DNA of 64,000 bases, taken from Hymenobacter sp. HSC-4F20 (GTDB lineage: Bacteria > Bacteroidota > Bacteroidia > Cytophagales > Hymenobacteraceae). The stretch covers positions 310,001 to 374,000 of the forward strand of contig NZ_JAHZTD010000004.1 in assembly GCF_019599275.1 (NCBI RefSeq), written 5' to 3'. Positions 35,259 through 43,744 of this stretch are shown in pieces. Within the stretch, counting starts at the first letter, position 1, and every line of letters starts with the position of its first letter. Below the pieces are notes generated by a model. It did not search any database, was not told the DNA's origin, and was given only the letters and a program-made list of their open reading frames with translations. Position numbers and translations under genes: made by a program.

Positions 35259-35966
35259 TTAATGGCCGATAAGAAACACGGCGGGTTGCTTATGGATATC
35301 AGGTAGGCCCGATTTTTTCCAGCCTGCCACAGTATCGGTTCGCACCAGCTCGTTTGCGGCCGTGAGGCTGGCTGCTATGCACAGGCGGGTACCGGGGTGC
35401 AGAGTCTGGAGCAGATCTTCCAGCAAAGGCAGGTTGCGATAGGGCGTTTCAATGAAGAGCTGGGTTTGGTGTTGCTGCAGGGCTTGTTGCTCCAACTTTT
35501 TCAGGGTAGCAACGCGTTTGGCCCGCTCAATGGGCAAGTAGCCGTGGAAGGCAAAGCTCTGCCCGTTCATCCCCGAAGCCATCAGGGCCAGCAACAGGGA
35601 AGACGGTCCAACCAACGGCACTACCCGGATGCCTAGTTGATGGGCCCGGCGGGCCAGCTCGGCGCCGGGGTCAGCAATACCGGGGCAGCCCGCCTCGGAG
35701 AGGACACCCGCATCCTGGCCCGCAGCAACGGGAGCTAGCGCCGCCTGAATCTGGGCTTCGGTGCTGTCTTTGTCGATAACGCCGATGCGCAACTCCTCCA
35801 TTACCTGCTGCGGGGCTACGCTTTTAATGAAGCGCCGCGCCGTGCGGGCATTTTCCACCAGAAAATAGCGTAGGGCGGCTATCTGCGCTGCTACCTGGGG
35901 GGGGAGAACCTGGGCCGCTGTGTCCTCAGCCAGGACCGTTGGAATAAGATACAGGGTGCCTTTCAC
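35259..35966 (-). CDS. RsmI-like SAM-dependent methyltransferase
   Basis: A 235-residue tetrapyrrole-methylase-fold protein (GTLYLIPTVLAED at the start; AGVLSEAGCPGIADPGAELA; PLVGPSSLLLALMASGMNGQ; FIETPYRN). It resembles RsmI, which 2'-O-methylates C1402 of 16S rRNA, but is the shorter Bacteroidota paralogue in which the N-terminal glycine-rich loop reads LIPTVLAED in place of VVATPIGNL. Target therefore uncertain. It follows the esterase-like gene by 14 bases on the same strand. Confidence 0.85.
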   Translation of the reverse strand: MKGTLYLIPTVLAEDTAAQVLPPQVAAQIAALRYFLVENARTARRFIKSVAPQQVMEELRIGVIDKDSTEAQIQAALAPVAAGQDAGVLSEAGCPGIADPGAELARRAHQLGIRVVPLVGPSSLLLALMASGMNGQSFAFHGYLPIERAKRVATLKKLEQQALQQHQTQLFIETPYRNLPLLEDLLQTLHPGTRLCIAASLTAANELVRTDTVAGWKKSGLPDIHKQPAVFLIGH

Positions 35967-35980
35967 GAGCTAGCCACGGG

Positions 35981-36760
35981 TTACTGTTTAACAAACGCCT
36001 TCACTAGCCCGAATACCTCTTCCGGCTTTTCGGCATGCACCCAGTGGCCGGCATCCACCACGGTTTCCACCTGGGAATTGGGGAACAGGGCCGGGATGCC
36101 GTAGCGCTTGTCCTCAGTCGTGACGTAATCCGATTTACCGCCCCGGATAAACAGGGCAGGTTTCAGAAAGGGCTGTTCGGCGGTAATCTCAGCGCCAATG
36201 TCCTCCATTTCGGCCGTCAGGGTCGCTAGGTTGGGGCGCCAGGCAAAGGAGTTATCGTCGCGGCGGTACAGGTTTTTGAGCAGGAACTGCCGCACATCCA
36301 CTTGGCGGATGTAGCGGGACAGAGCCTCGTCGGCCTGCTGCCGGTTTTCCAGGGTAGCCAGCGGCACGGCGTTCAGGCCCGCCACAATTTCATCCTGATG
36401 GCGCATGTCGGAAAAGCGCGGGGCAATATCCACCACGACGAGCTTGCCCAGGCGCTGTGGGTAATCCAAGGCGAAGCGCATGGCTACCTTACCCCCCATG
36501 CTGTGGCCCATCAGGGTCGTCTCGGGGCCCAGCTGCAACTGCTCGAAGAGGCCCAGTACATCCTGGCTCATGAGGCTGTAAGTGTGTTCTGGGGCGTGGG
36601 GCGAGCGGCCGTGGTTACGCAAGTCCACCACAATAACGCGGTGGCCAGCCTCCGCCCAGCGCCGGGCCAGCGTCTGCCAGTTGTCGAGGGTTCCGAAGAG
36701 ACCATGCAGAATGACCAGCGGGGCACCCTGCCCCATTTCGCGGAAGTGAAGTTGTAGCAT
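35981..36760 (-). CDS. Alpha/beta-hydrolase (YbfF-like esterase)
   Basis: A 259-residue alpha/beta-hydrolase starting at ATG 36760 (MLQLHFREMGQG). The oxyanion region is VILHGLFGTLDNW, the nucleophile is Ser in MGHSMGGKVAM, and the terminal His lies in DAGHWVHAEKPEE. This matches the YbfF group of short-chain acyl esterases. The frame extends 43 codons upstream, but the -7 box at 36768-36775 makes that part untranscribed. Natural substrate unknown. Likely cotranscribed with the RsmI-like gene. Confidence 0.88.
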   Translation of the reverse strand: MLQLHFREMGQGAPLVILHGLFGTLDNWQTLARRWAEAGHRVIVVDLRNHGRSPHAPEHTYSLMSQDVLGLFEQLQLGPETTLMGHSMGGKVAMRFALDYPQRLGKLVVVDIAPRFSDMRHQDEIVAGLNAVPLATLENRQQADEALSRYIRQVDVRQFLLKNLYRRDDNSFAWRPNLATLTAEMEDIGAEITAEQPFLKPALFIRGGKSDYVTTEDKRYGIPALFPNSQVETVVDAGHWVHAEKPEEVFGLVKAFVKQ

Positions 36761-36767
36761 AGCCCCG

Positions 36768-36775
36768 CAAAGATG
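36768..36775 (-). promoter_or_regulatory. -7 box of the YbfF-like gene
   Basis: CATCTTTG on the minus strand, one base off TAnnTTTG, 7 bases before the ATG at 36760. It fixes the start of the hydrolase. Confidence 0.5.
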
Positions 36776-36785
36776 CGGACTTTGC

Positions 36786-38711
36786 TCATAGGACCAGCAG
36801 TTCGCTGCCGCTGCGCCCGCGCGCCGCTGGCAGCGTGACCGACACGGTGGTGCCCTGCCCGGGCGCACTCTTGATGTCGAGGCTGCCACCTTGCCGGTGC
36901 ATAAAGGCGCGACACAGCAGCAGCCCTAATCCTGTACCCGAGCCCGGCTCCCGCTTGAGCGGTCGGCTGGGGCCGGTGTCGGTCAGCACCGCCGCCACTT
37001 GGCTGGCGGCCATGCCGGTACCGGAGTCGGCCACGCTTAGCTGAACGCCTGAGCCAGGTAGGGCTTTGGCCCGCAGGCAGATGGTTCCTCCGGAGGGTGT
37101 AAACTTGAGGGCATTACCCACTAGGTTGCGCAGCACCGTCTGGGTCATGTGCGCATCAGCCCAGACGGCCAGCTCCGGGGGCGCCTCCAGTTGCAAGGTA
37201 ATCTGCTTGGCCTCGGCGGTGTTGGCGTATAGCTCCAAGGCCTGCACCAGCAACTCAATGGCCGACAGCCGCTCGGGGCGAAAGGCTAGCTCGCCGGTTT
37301 GATTTACGGCCCAGTTCAGCAAGTTGTCGAGCAAGTGGTTAAGCTGGTGCGCTGACTGCCGTACTAGGTTGGGTAGGCGCCGCAGCCCTTTCTCATCACC
37401 CTGTTTGAGGTAAAAGTCGATCAGCTCCGTGACGCCGGCAAACGAGGTGACTGGCCCGCGCAAATCGTGCGCCACAATGGCGTACAGCCGGTCTTTGGAA
37501 GCGGCCAGTTGCCGCAGCTCCTGAGTAGCTTCTTCCAGGATGCGGTGGTTGGTAGCCAGCGCGGCCCGGCTGCGCCGCAGTTTGCCGTACAGCAAGCCCA
37601 TCCCACTGAGTCCTAGCAACAATGCCGCAATAGCTCCCCATAGGGCCCGGTTGCGCTGCTGCGAGACGACGCTCCGCTCAGTCAGCTGCCGGATCTGGCT
37701 TTCTTTTTCCGCCGTTTCGTAGCGGGTTTGCAGGGCGGTAAGGGTTTGCACCCGGGAGCGGCTATTGAGGCTGTCATTCAAGTCCCGGAATCGGTTCTGC
37801 CAGACGTACGCCTGCTCGAAATTGCGCTGGCTGGCATTAATTTCAGCCATCAGGCTGTAGGCATCTAATACCCGCTCCCGGTACTGAATGCGGCGGGAAA
37901 GCGCCAACGCCCGCCGGGTCAGCTCCTCCGCCTCCTCAATTTCGCCTTTGATGAGCAGGGCCGTGGCCAGCAGCTCCAAGTGGCCCGCCTCGAAGCGGGG
38001 CGTATTCAGTGGCTCTACCAGGGTAACGGCCTGGCGTAAGAGCCCCTCCGCGGTTTCAAGCTGGTCCATCTGAAGGTAGAAGGAGCCCAGATCAGCCAGG
38101 TAGAGCGATTCGCCGGCCCGGTCGCCGGTACGGCGCGCCAGCTGCAAGGCCCGGCGGGTAAACACTAACGCCTCTTGGCGACGACCCAGGTAGAAATAGA
38201 GGTTGCCTAAGTTGCCGAACAGCATTAGCTGCGTGCGTACGCGCACTCCTGGCTGGTACACCCGCTCCAGGGCCCGGCGGTAATTCACCAGGGCGGCGGC
38301 CGTGTCATTGCGCTCGTGGTAGACCCCGCCCATGCCCGCGTAGCTACGCACAATTCCATCGGCGCTGTTAAGCCGGCGGGCCAGGTGTAAGGCTTCCTGC
38401 TGCAGCTGCAGCGCGTGCGGTCCGTCGGCTAGGTTGGCGTAGCAACTGCCCAGGTTCAGGAGCCCCTGTAGCAGCCCGGACTGGTCCCGAAGGCTGCGGG
38501 CCAGCGCAACGCCCTGCTCTCCGTAGGTCAGGGCCCGGGTAGGGGCGCTGTCGTGCAGCTCGTAGCATAGGGCGTTGAGCAGCCGCACCCGGCCGGTATC
38601 GGACGGGTGCGTGCGAAGCTGGCCAAGCAGGGCCGCCTCCGTAGCCGATTGAGCAGCTAGGCGGCCGCACGCAAGGCACAGTAATAAAAGGATAGGAAGC
38701 AGGCGCTGCAT
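36786..38711 (-). CDS. TPR-containing sensor histidine kinase
   Basis: A 641-residue protein: signal peptide (MQRLLPILLLLCLACG), five to seven tetratricopeptide repeats in the periplasm (about 25-320), a coiled coil, one membrane helix (ALWGAIAALLLGLSGMGLLYG, given in part, near 365), then a HisKA domain (phospho-acceptor His in YAIVAHDLRGPVTSFAG) and HATPase (TVLRNLVGNALKFTPSGG; DSGTGM; GTGLGLLLCRAF). The membrane-side TPR sensor with cytoplasmic kinase is common in Bacteroidota. No response regulator is adjacent, so it is an orphan; its signal is unknown. Confidence 0.92.
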   Translation of the reverse strand: MQRLLPILLLLCLACGRLAAQSATEAALLGQLRTHPSDTGRVRLLNALCYELHDSAPTRALTYGEQGVALARSLRDQSGLLQGLLNLGSCYANLADGPHALQLQQEALHLARRLNSADGIVRSYAGMGGVYHERNDTAAALVNYRRALERVYQPGVRVRTQLMLFGNLGNLYFYLGRRQEALVFTRRALQLARRTGDRAGESLYLADLGSFYLQMDQLETAEGLLRQAVTLVEPLNTPRFEAGHLELLATALLIKGEIEEAEELTRRALALSRRIQYRERVLDAYSLMAEINASQRNFEQAYVWQNRFRDLNDSLNSRSRVQTLTALQTRYETAEKESQIRQLTERSVVSQQRNRALWGAIAALLLGLSGMGLLYGKLRRSRAALATNHRILEEATQELRQLAASKDRLYAIVAHDLRGPVTSFAGVTELIDFYLKQGDEKGLRRLPNLVRQSAHQLNHLLDNLLNWAVNQTGELAFRPERLSAIELLVQALELYANTAEAKQITLQLEAPPELAVWADAHMTQTVLRNLVGNALKFTPSGGTICLRAKALPGSGVQLSVADSGTGMAASQVAAVLTDTGPSRPLKREPGSGTGLGLLLCRAFMHRQGGSLDIKSAPGQGTTVSVTLPAARGRSGSELLVL

Positions 38712-38877
38712 CAGCAACGAATAGGCAATAGATGGGGGGGTGGCACCCAGCAAGGGAACCCAAAGGAGAGGCGGTTAGATTCCGTAATATAGCAGAGATG
38801 CTATGAAATAGAAAGCATTGAGTGCCTTCTCTGCGTGCGTTCCGCTTAGTTTTTTTAAGTGGAATCTGCTGGTCTTG

Positions 38878-39471
38878 CTAGGCCCAGCAAAACCACCGCT
38901 GCTTTCTTTCCAAAGGCGTATTGCGCAAAAACTCCGTAACGGGCTCCAGATTAGTAAGCAGGGAGGTGAGGGTAAGTACTTCACCGGTTTGCAGGTGCAA
39001 CTTAAGGTACGTGTACTTGCTCCAAAACACCCGCTCCGACTGGCAGGTAACCCGTTCTACCCGCACCAGGTCCTTTTTGCCGAACGGAACCCGCACCCGT
39101 CCTTCGTACACCTCCAGCACATTTTGCTTGGCGTCGAACACCAGGGTAGTGTGCAGATTACGGGCGTAGTACTGGCTGTGTAGTACAAAGGCGGGCATAG
39201 AAAAGCCTAATACCACGGCAGCCAGGGCCGTAAGCAAGACTAGTTCGTGGGGGGCTAGGGTATCGGCGTAGAAAAACGAGCCCAGAAACGGCAGCCCTAC
39301 ACCCAGGCACAGCAGCGGCCAGAACAGCAGAGCAAACTGCCGCAGAAAGGTAGGACGGTAAATGCGGCTCTTACGAGTAAAAAAGCTGGTGATGATACGC
39401 AAGCCTACTACCATAAGCGTAATGGCGGCCCCGGCCTCCAGCAATGGCCGCAGAAACGGGAGAAGCTTCAT
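38878..39471 (-). CDS. Hypothetical membrane protein in the selenium operon
   Basis: A 197-residue protein I cannot place. It has three hydrophobic helices (about 8-28, 45-65, 72-95) and then a soluble beta-rich part (TLVFDAKQNVLEVYEGRVRV; VFWSKYTYLKLHLQTGEVLT) reminiscent of a bacterial PH-like fold. Started at ATG 39471, 10 bases behind the selD stop. A frame extends much further upstream but runs inside selD. Gene order suggests cotranscription with selD; a role in selenium use is possible but unsupported by residues. Confidence 0.65.
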   Translation of the reverse strand: MKLLPFLRPLLEAGAAITLMVVGLRIITSFFTRKSRIYRPTFLRQFALLFWPLLCLGVGLPFLGSFFYADTLAPHELVLLTALAAVVLGFSMPAFVLHSQYYARNLHTTLVFDAKQNVLEVYEGRVRVPFGKKDLVRVERVTCQSERVFWSKYTYLKLHLQTGEVLTLTSLLTNLEPVTEFLRNTPLERKQRWFCWA

Positions 39472-39481
39472 GGAGGCCACC

Positions 39482-40543
39482 CTAGCGCACCAGAATCCAT
39501 GGCTCACCGGCGGCGTGCGCCCGCAGCGTCCCGAAGGGCTCCAGCGCCAGCCCGTGCTCCGCGAATACGGCCTGGACCGCCGCCCGGCCCGTCGGCTCCA
39601 CGCACACGAGCAGGCCGCCGGAGGTTTGCGGGTCGCACAGCCACTGGCGCTGCTCCTCGGTAGTCTCCCCGATTTTGTGCCCGTAGGAATCCCAGTTGCG
39701 CACGGTGCCCCCCGGAACGGATTTCTGCAGGCGGTATTCTTCGGCCTCGGGCAGGCGCGGCACCCGGCTGAAGTCCACCTCTGCCGTAAGGTTGCTCCCC
39801 TCGCATACTTCGGCCAAGTGCCCCAGCAGGCCAAAGCCCGTGACGTCGGTCATGGCCCGCACGGCCTCCAGCTGGCCCAGATCCTGCCCGATGCGGTTGA
39901 GCTGCATCATGCTGCGAGGGGCAATGTGGGCGTGCTCGGGCCGCAGGATACCGCGCTTTTGGGCGGTAGTGAGCATACCTACCCCCAGCGGCTTGGTCAG
40001 GTACAGCTCGCAGCCGGCCGTAGCCGTATCGTTCTGCTTTAAATGGGCAATGTCGAGCAAGCCGGTAACCGCCAGCCCGAAGATGGGCTCCGGGGAGTCA
40101 ATGCTGTGGCCGCCGGCCAGCGGAATGCCTGCTTCAGCGCAAATGCTGCGGCTGCCCTCAATCACGCGGCGTGCTACCTCGGGCGGCAGCTTATCCACAG
40201 GCCAGCCCAGCACGGCAATAGCCAGTACCGGCCGCCCACCCATGGCATACACGTCGCTGATGGCATTGGCCGAGGCGATGCGCCCGAAGTCATAGGCGTC
40301 GTCGACGATGGGCATGAAGAAGTCGGTAGTACTAATTAGGGCCTGCCCGCCGCCAATGTCGTACACGGCCGCGTCGTCACGGGAGGAGTTGCCCACCAGC
40401 AGCTTGTCGTTGTGGGGCTGTGGAATGCTGGTGTGCAGAATCTGGTCCAGCACCTTAGGCGCAATTTTACAGCCGCAGCCCGCGCCGTGGCTGTACTGAG
40501 TAAGACGAATCTGGTCGGTGGTGGGTTCGGCGGAGAAAGACAT
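39482..40543 (-). CDS. selD: Selenide, water dikinase
   Basis: A 353-residue SelD. It makes selenophosphate from selenide and ATP. The active-site loop is HGAGCGCKIAP with Cys23 and Lys26 (E. coli Cys17 and Lys20); the first is Cys, not selenocysteine. GGGQALISTTDFFMPIVDD and the Gly-rich end DPQTSGGLLV are typical. The start is ATG 40543, giving MSFSAEPTT. It lies 16 bases after the VOC gene and two genes after mnmH on the same strand. No selA, selB or tRNA-Sec is in the window. Confidence 0.96.
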   Translation of the reverse strand: MSFSAEPTTDQIRLTQYSHGAGCGCKIAPKVLDQILHTSIPQPHNDKLLVGNSSRDDAAVYDIGGGQALISTTDFFMPIVDDAYDFGRIASANAISDVYAMGGRPVLAIAVLGWPVDKLPPEVARRVIEGSRSICAEAGIPLAGGHSIDSPEPIFGLAVTGLLDIAHLKQNDTATAGCELYLTKPLGVGMLTTAQKRGILRPEHAHIAPRSMMQLNRIGQDLGQLEAVRAMTDVTGFGLLGHLAEVCEGSNLTAEVDFSRVPRLPEAEEYRLQKSVPGGTVRNWDSYGHKIGETTEEQRQWLCDPQTSGGLLVCVEPTGRAAVQAVFAEHGLALEPFGTLRAHAAGEPWILVR

Positions 40544-40559
40544 AAGAAAGTGCGCGTGA

Positions 40560-40949
40560 TTAGTAATTCCAAGCGGCGTGTTGCAACACCACCCGATACC
40601 CGTCCGGGTCCTCAAAAGTAAGCCCCAATTGGTCCCAGTAAAGATTGTAGGCTGGCACCGGAAGGTAGCCGCGTGCCCTCATCCGGCCGACGGCGGCTTG
40701 CCATTCCGTAGGGTCAGGAAGGTAGAACACCAGGAGGTGGTCTTGGGTTGGCGCCCGCCCGGCAGTATGCCCTGGTTGGTGCGTAAATTCAAGGTGATAA
40801 GGTGCTTGTGGATGGCCCAGCATTACCCCATCGAAGCCGTGGTGGGCTTTAAAAGAAGCTAGCTCAAGCAGGCCCAACCCGTCGCGGTAAAAACGAACCA
40901 CCGCCGCCAGCTGATCGGTGGGGCGGGCTACCCGCAGCTTAGGAACCAT
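40560..40949 (-). CDS. VOC (glyoxalase/bleomycin-resistance) family protein
   Basis: A 129-residue single vicinal-oxygen-chelate domain (VRFYRDGLGLLELASF; PYHLEFTHQPGHT; GLTFEDPDGYRVVLQ), with possible metal ligands His in YHLEF and Glu in TFEDPDGY. The ATG at 40949 overlaps the end of mnmH by 11 bases and selD starts 16 bases after its stop, so it is firmly inside the selenium operon. Function unknown; whether it acts on selenium or sulfur compounds cannot be told. Confidence 0.88.
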   Translation of the reverse strand: MVPKLRVARPTDQLAAVVRFYRDGLGLLELASFKAHHGFDGVMLGHPQAPYHLEFTHQPGHTAGRAPTQDHLLVFYLPDPTEWQAAVGRMRARGYLPVPAYNLYWDQLGLTFEDPDGYRVVLQHAAWNY

Positions 40950-41991
40950 GCCCAATCGGCTGACTGAAGGTAAGAAAGTTCGCTTTCAGCGCCGCCCGCT
41001 GTACCAGCTCGGCGTTTATCAGTGGGTCGGCGGTGTCGGAAACTACGCGCACGACAGGCCGCTCAGATAGGCCGTGGCTGTAGGTCCGGTCGTAGTAGTC
41101 CAGTACCAAGCTCACCATCTTTTCCATGTCATCCTCGCCAATGGCGGCCAAGGCTTCCTTGGTAGCCAGCCCGCCCAGGCGCTTACGAATCTTCAGGACG
41201 CTAGCGGCCAACGCGGCGGGGTCGTGGCGCCCGTACTCCTCGGCCAGCTTGCGCACCCGCACCTGGCGCGGAATTTCCAGGGTCAGTAGCGGGGCCGTGT
41301 GCAGCTGGGCAAACAGCGGCGGCGGCACGTGCACGCTTCCGATGGTACGGCTTTCGTCCTCCACCCAGGTTGGCACCTCGGCATGCAGGGTAGCCAGCAC
41401 CGCCGCTAGGTTGTTTTCGAATTGCTCCTGGGTAGGCTGAGCCGGCAACCCAATGCTCCCGAAAGCGGAGCCTTTGTGGGTAGCCAGGTGCTCTAAATCC
41501 AGCACGGGCTGTTGCGCCGCCGCCAGAGCCTGTAGTACATCCGTCTTGCCCGAGCCGGTGAGGCCGCCCAGCACTACCAGGGAGCGAGGCTGAGCAAACT
41601 GTGCCAGAGCCCAGTGGCGGTAGTCTTTGTAGCCCTTGTTGAGCAGGTGCACCTGAAAGCCCGCCAGCTCCAGCAGCCACAACACCGCCCCGCTGCGCAT
41701 GCCGCCCCGCCAGCAGTGCACACGCACCTGCTTGTGTGGGGCTAGCTTTTGGGCTTGCTTCACCATCTGGCTCATGCGCGGACCAAAAAAATCCAGGCCC
41801 AGCAGCACGGCCTTTTCCTGGCTCATCTGCTTGTAGGTTGTGCCGATGCGGGCCCGCTCCTCATCCGAAAATAAAGGAAAGCTGATGGCCCCGGGAATGT
41901 GGCCTTGCGCGTACTCAACCGGCGCGCGCACATCCAGAATAGGCGCTTGAGTGGGGCCTTGTAGAAAATCGGGGAGGGGCAGGCGAGGCAT
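40939..41991 (-). CDS. mnmH: tRNA 2-selenouridine synthase
   Basis: A 350-residue MnmH/SelU. The N-terminal rhodanese domain has Cys93 in VHCWRGGMRSGAV, the residue that handles selenium, and the C-terminal part has a P-loop GLTGSGKT (143-150). It swaps the sulfur of 2-thiouridine at the wobble base of tRNA Lys, Glu and Gln for selenium, using SelD's selenophosphate. First gene of the operon mnmH-VOC-selD-membrane protein. This is the only selenium use visible in the window. Confidence 0.95.
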   Translation of the reverse strand: MPRLPLPDFLQGPTQAPILDVRAPVEYAQGHIPGAISFPLFSDEERARIGTTYKQMSQEKAVLLGLDFFGPRMSQMVKQAQKLAPHKQVRVHCWRGGMRSGAVLWLLELAGFQVHLLNKGYKDYRHWALAQFAQPRSLVVLGGLTGSGKTDVLQALAAAQQPVLDLEHLATHKGSAFGSIGLPAQPTQEQFENNLAAVLATLHAEVPTWVEDESRTIGSVHVPPPLFAQLHTAPLLTLEIPRQVRVRKLAEEYGRHDPAALAASVLKIRKRLGGLATKEALAAIGEDDMEKMVSLVLDYYDRTYSHGLSERPVVRVVSDTADPLINAELVQRAALKANFLTFSQPIGHGS

Positions 41992-42078
41992 AAGAAATAC
42001 GAAGGGGTAATAAACAGCTAGGCAGCAGGTACCGGATTGCGCCGCGCCGCGGCTTAGGATCTTACGGTAGCGCGGCCG

Positions 42079-42792
42079 CTAGGTAAGTTGGCGGCGGTAC
42101 AGCTGAATCGTGTTTTCCAGCCCTAGGTACAGGGCATCACAAATTAGGGCGTGCCCAATGCTGACTTCGGCCAAGCCCGGCAAGTTCTGGTGCAGGTACG
42201 CCAGGTTGTCTAGGTCGAGGTCGTGGCCGGCATTGAGCCCCAGCCCGAGCTGCTGCGCCACTACGGCTGCCTCCCGGTAGGGCCGGATGGCCTGCTCCCG
42301 GCCCGCGTGGTAGTGGCGGGCGTAGTCCTCGGTATAAAGCTCAATCCGGTCGGTACCAGTAGTAGCAGCAGCGTGCACCAACTCTACCAAGGGGTCAAGG
42401 AAAATACTGACGCGGGCACCCAGGCTTTTCAATTCGGCCACAACATCCTGCAAGTACGATTGGTGCCGCACCGTGTCCCAGCCGGCATTGGAGGTAATAG
42501 CGTCGGGTGCGTCCGGAACCAGGGTTACCTGCTCGGGGCGCACTTCCCGCACCAGTTCCAGAAAATCGGGGGTCGGATTACCCTCCACGTTCAGCTCCGT
42601 GGCGACCACGCGCTTCAGGTCGCGCACATCCTGGTAGCGGATATGGCGCTCATCGGGGCGGGGATGCACCGTAATGCCTTGGGCGCCAAACCGCTCACAG
42701 TCATGGGCAGCCTGCAGCAGATCGGGGCGGTTGTGGCCGCGGGCATTCCGCAGGGTGGCAATTTTATTTATGTTTACGCTAAGCTTCGTCAT
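42079..42792 (-). CDS. pdxJ: Pyridoxine 5'-phosphate synthase
   Basis: A 237-residue TIM-barrel enzyme that joins 1-deoxyxylulose 5-phosphate and 3-amino-2-oxopropyl phosphate in the DXP-dependent vitamin B6 route. Key segments: KLSVNINKIATLRNARG, CERFGAQGITVHPRPDERHI, LNVEGNPTPDFL, GLNAGHDLDLDNL and EVSIGHALICDAL near the end. The start ATG 42792 lies 31 bases behind a -7 box; an upstream extension lies outside the likely transcript. It is 87 bases from mnmH and may not belong to the selenium operon. Confidence 0.96.
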   Translation of the reverse strand: MTKLSVNINKIATLRNARGHNRPDLLQAAHDCERFGAQGITVHPRPDERHIRYQDVRDLKRVVATELNVEGNPTPDFLELVREVRPEQVTLVPDAPDAITSNAGWDTVRHQSYLQDVVAELKSLGARVSIFLDPLVELVHAAATTGTDRIELYTEDYARHYHAGREQAIRPYREAAVVAQQLGLGLNAGHDLDLDNLAYLHQNLPGLAEVSIGHALICDALYLGLENTIQLYRRQLT

Positions 42793-42823
42793 ATCGGGGG
42801 CAGCCGGTTGAGGAGTAGGAAAC

Positions 42824-42831
42824 CAAAGATA
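42824..42831 (-). promoter_or_regulatory. -7 box of pdxJ
   Basis: TATCTTTG on the minus strand, exact TAnnTTTG. The rest of the 365-base gap up to 43157 (divergent to yqeY) holds no gene; I see only weak repeats of TATCCGG near 43070 and 43110 and a TAATCTTG near 43126 that may be the yqeY -7 box. Confidence 0.6.
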
Positions 42832-43157
42832 CAACCTCAAACAGCGGGCCTCGCTTTCCGGTTGCCTCCGCAGCCCAGACTACGGGCTTGCGCTGCCACC
42901 TGCTGTGTGGCAAGGCTTGCTACCGTGCAGCGTAGCACTAGAGTAGAGGTACTGATAATCCGGCAACCTGATGCCGCTTCGCCGCTCGCTCCACCCCCGT
43001 TTGCCGGCTTCCATGAACTGAGCCCCGCCGTAGCTGTTGGGCAGATCAGCCGGATGCTGTCCTGCGTACTGTATCCGGTACCCGGCCCTGATGGACCGGA
43101 AACGGCCTAGTATCCGGAATAAGCCGTAATCTTGTATTTCCATTATTCCCCCTAGCT

Positions 43158-43622
43158 ATGGCTCTGAAAGAAACCATCGACGCCGATATTAAGAAGGCCA
43201 TGTTGGCCAAAGATAAAGTTCGTCTCACGGCCCTGCGCAGCATTAAGTCGCAGATTTTGCTGGCTGAAACAGCGGAGGGCCAGCACGGCGCTGCGCTTAC
43301 CCCCGACGCCGAAATCAAGCTGCTGACCAAGGCTGCCAAGCAGCGCCGCGAAGCCGCTGAAACCTATCAGAAGCAGTTCCGCTCCGACTTGGAAGAGGTA
43401 GAGTTGGCGGAGTTGGCCATCATTGAGGAGTACCTGCCCCAGCAGCTCTCGGAGGCTGATCTGGTGGAAAAGCTAGTAGCCATTATCCAGCGCGTGGGGG
43501 CTACCGGCCCCTCCGACTTGGGTAAGGTAATGGGCGTAGCAGCCCGCGAGCTGTCCGGCCAGGCCGATGGCCGCCAGATTTCTCAGGTGGTGAACAATCT
43601 GCTGAATAACACGAACGTGTAA
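43158..43622 (+). CDS. GatB/YqeY domain protein
   Basis: A 154-residue YqeY protein (LKETIDADIKKAMLAKDKVR; LRSIKSQILL; AIIEEYLPQQLSEADLVE; DLGKVMGVAARELSGQADGR). The fold matches the tRNA-binding tail of the amidotransferase subunit GatB; the free-standing form has no settled function. It heads a plus-strand series, with a 122-base gap to cvpA. Confidence 0.92.
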   Translation: MALKETIDADIKKAMLAKDKVRLTALRSIKSQILLAETAEGQHGAALTPDAEIKLLTKAAKQRREAAETYQKQFRSDLEEVELAELAIIEEYLPQQLSEADLVEKLVAIIQRVGATGPSDLGKVMGVAARELSGQADGRQISQVVNNLLNNTNV

Positions 43623-43663
43623 GGGGCACGGTAGCCGGCCGGTGCGCGTCTCCGAGGGGTTTG

Positions 43664-43696
43664 GGGCAGTACTTCTCCCTGTAGTTATGCTGCCCC
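43664..43696 (+). terminator. Weak hairpin after yqeY
   Basis: GGGGCAG (43664-43670) pairs with CTGCCCC (43690-43696) across a 19-base loop. No T run follows, so termination is doubtful. Confidence 0.35.
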
Positions 43697-43744
43697 TAAT
43701 CTTCTCGGCCGCTTGCCTGCCCGCTACTGGCCCACCCTCCCCAC

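Noticed and set aside
39472..39834. Upstream extension of the three-helix protein inside selD
   Set aside because: It lies in another frame of the clearly coding selD end; Arg/Ser/Cys-rich mirror composition.
39482..40543. Selenocysteine in SelD
   Set aside because: The active-site loop is encoded with normal Cys codons and the frame is uninterrupted; no SECIS-like need.
42841..43157. A gene in the pdxJ-yqeY gap
   Set aside because: The frame crossing it on the plus strand is antisense to pdxJ for most of its length; no start or domain within the gap supports a real gene.
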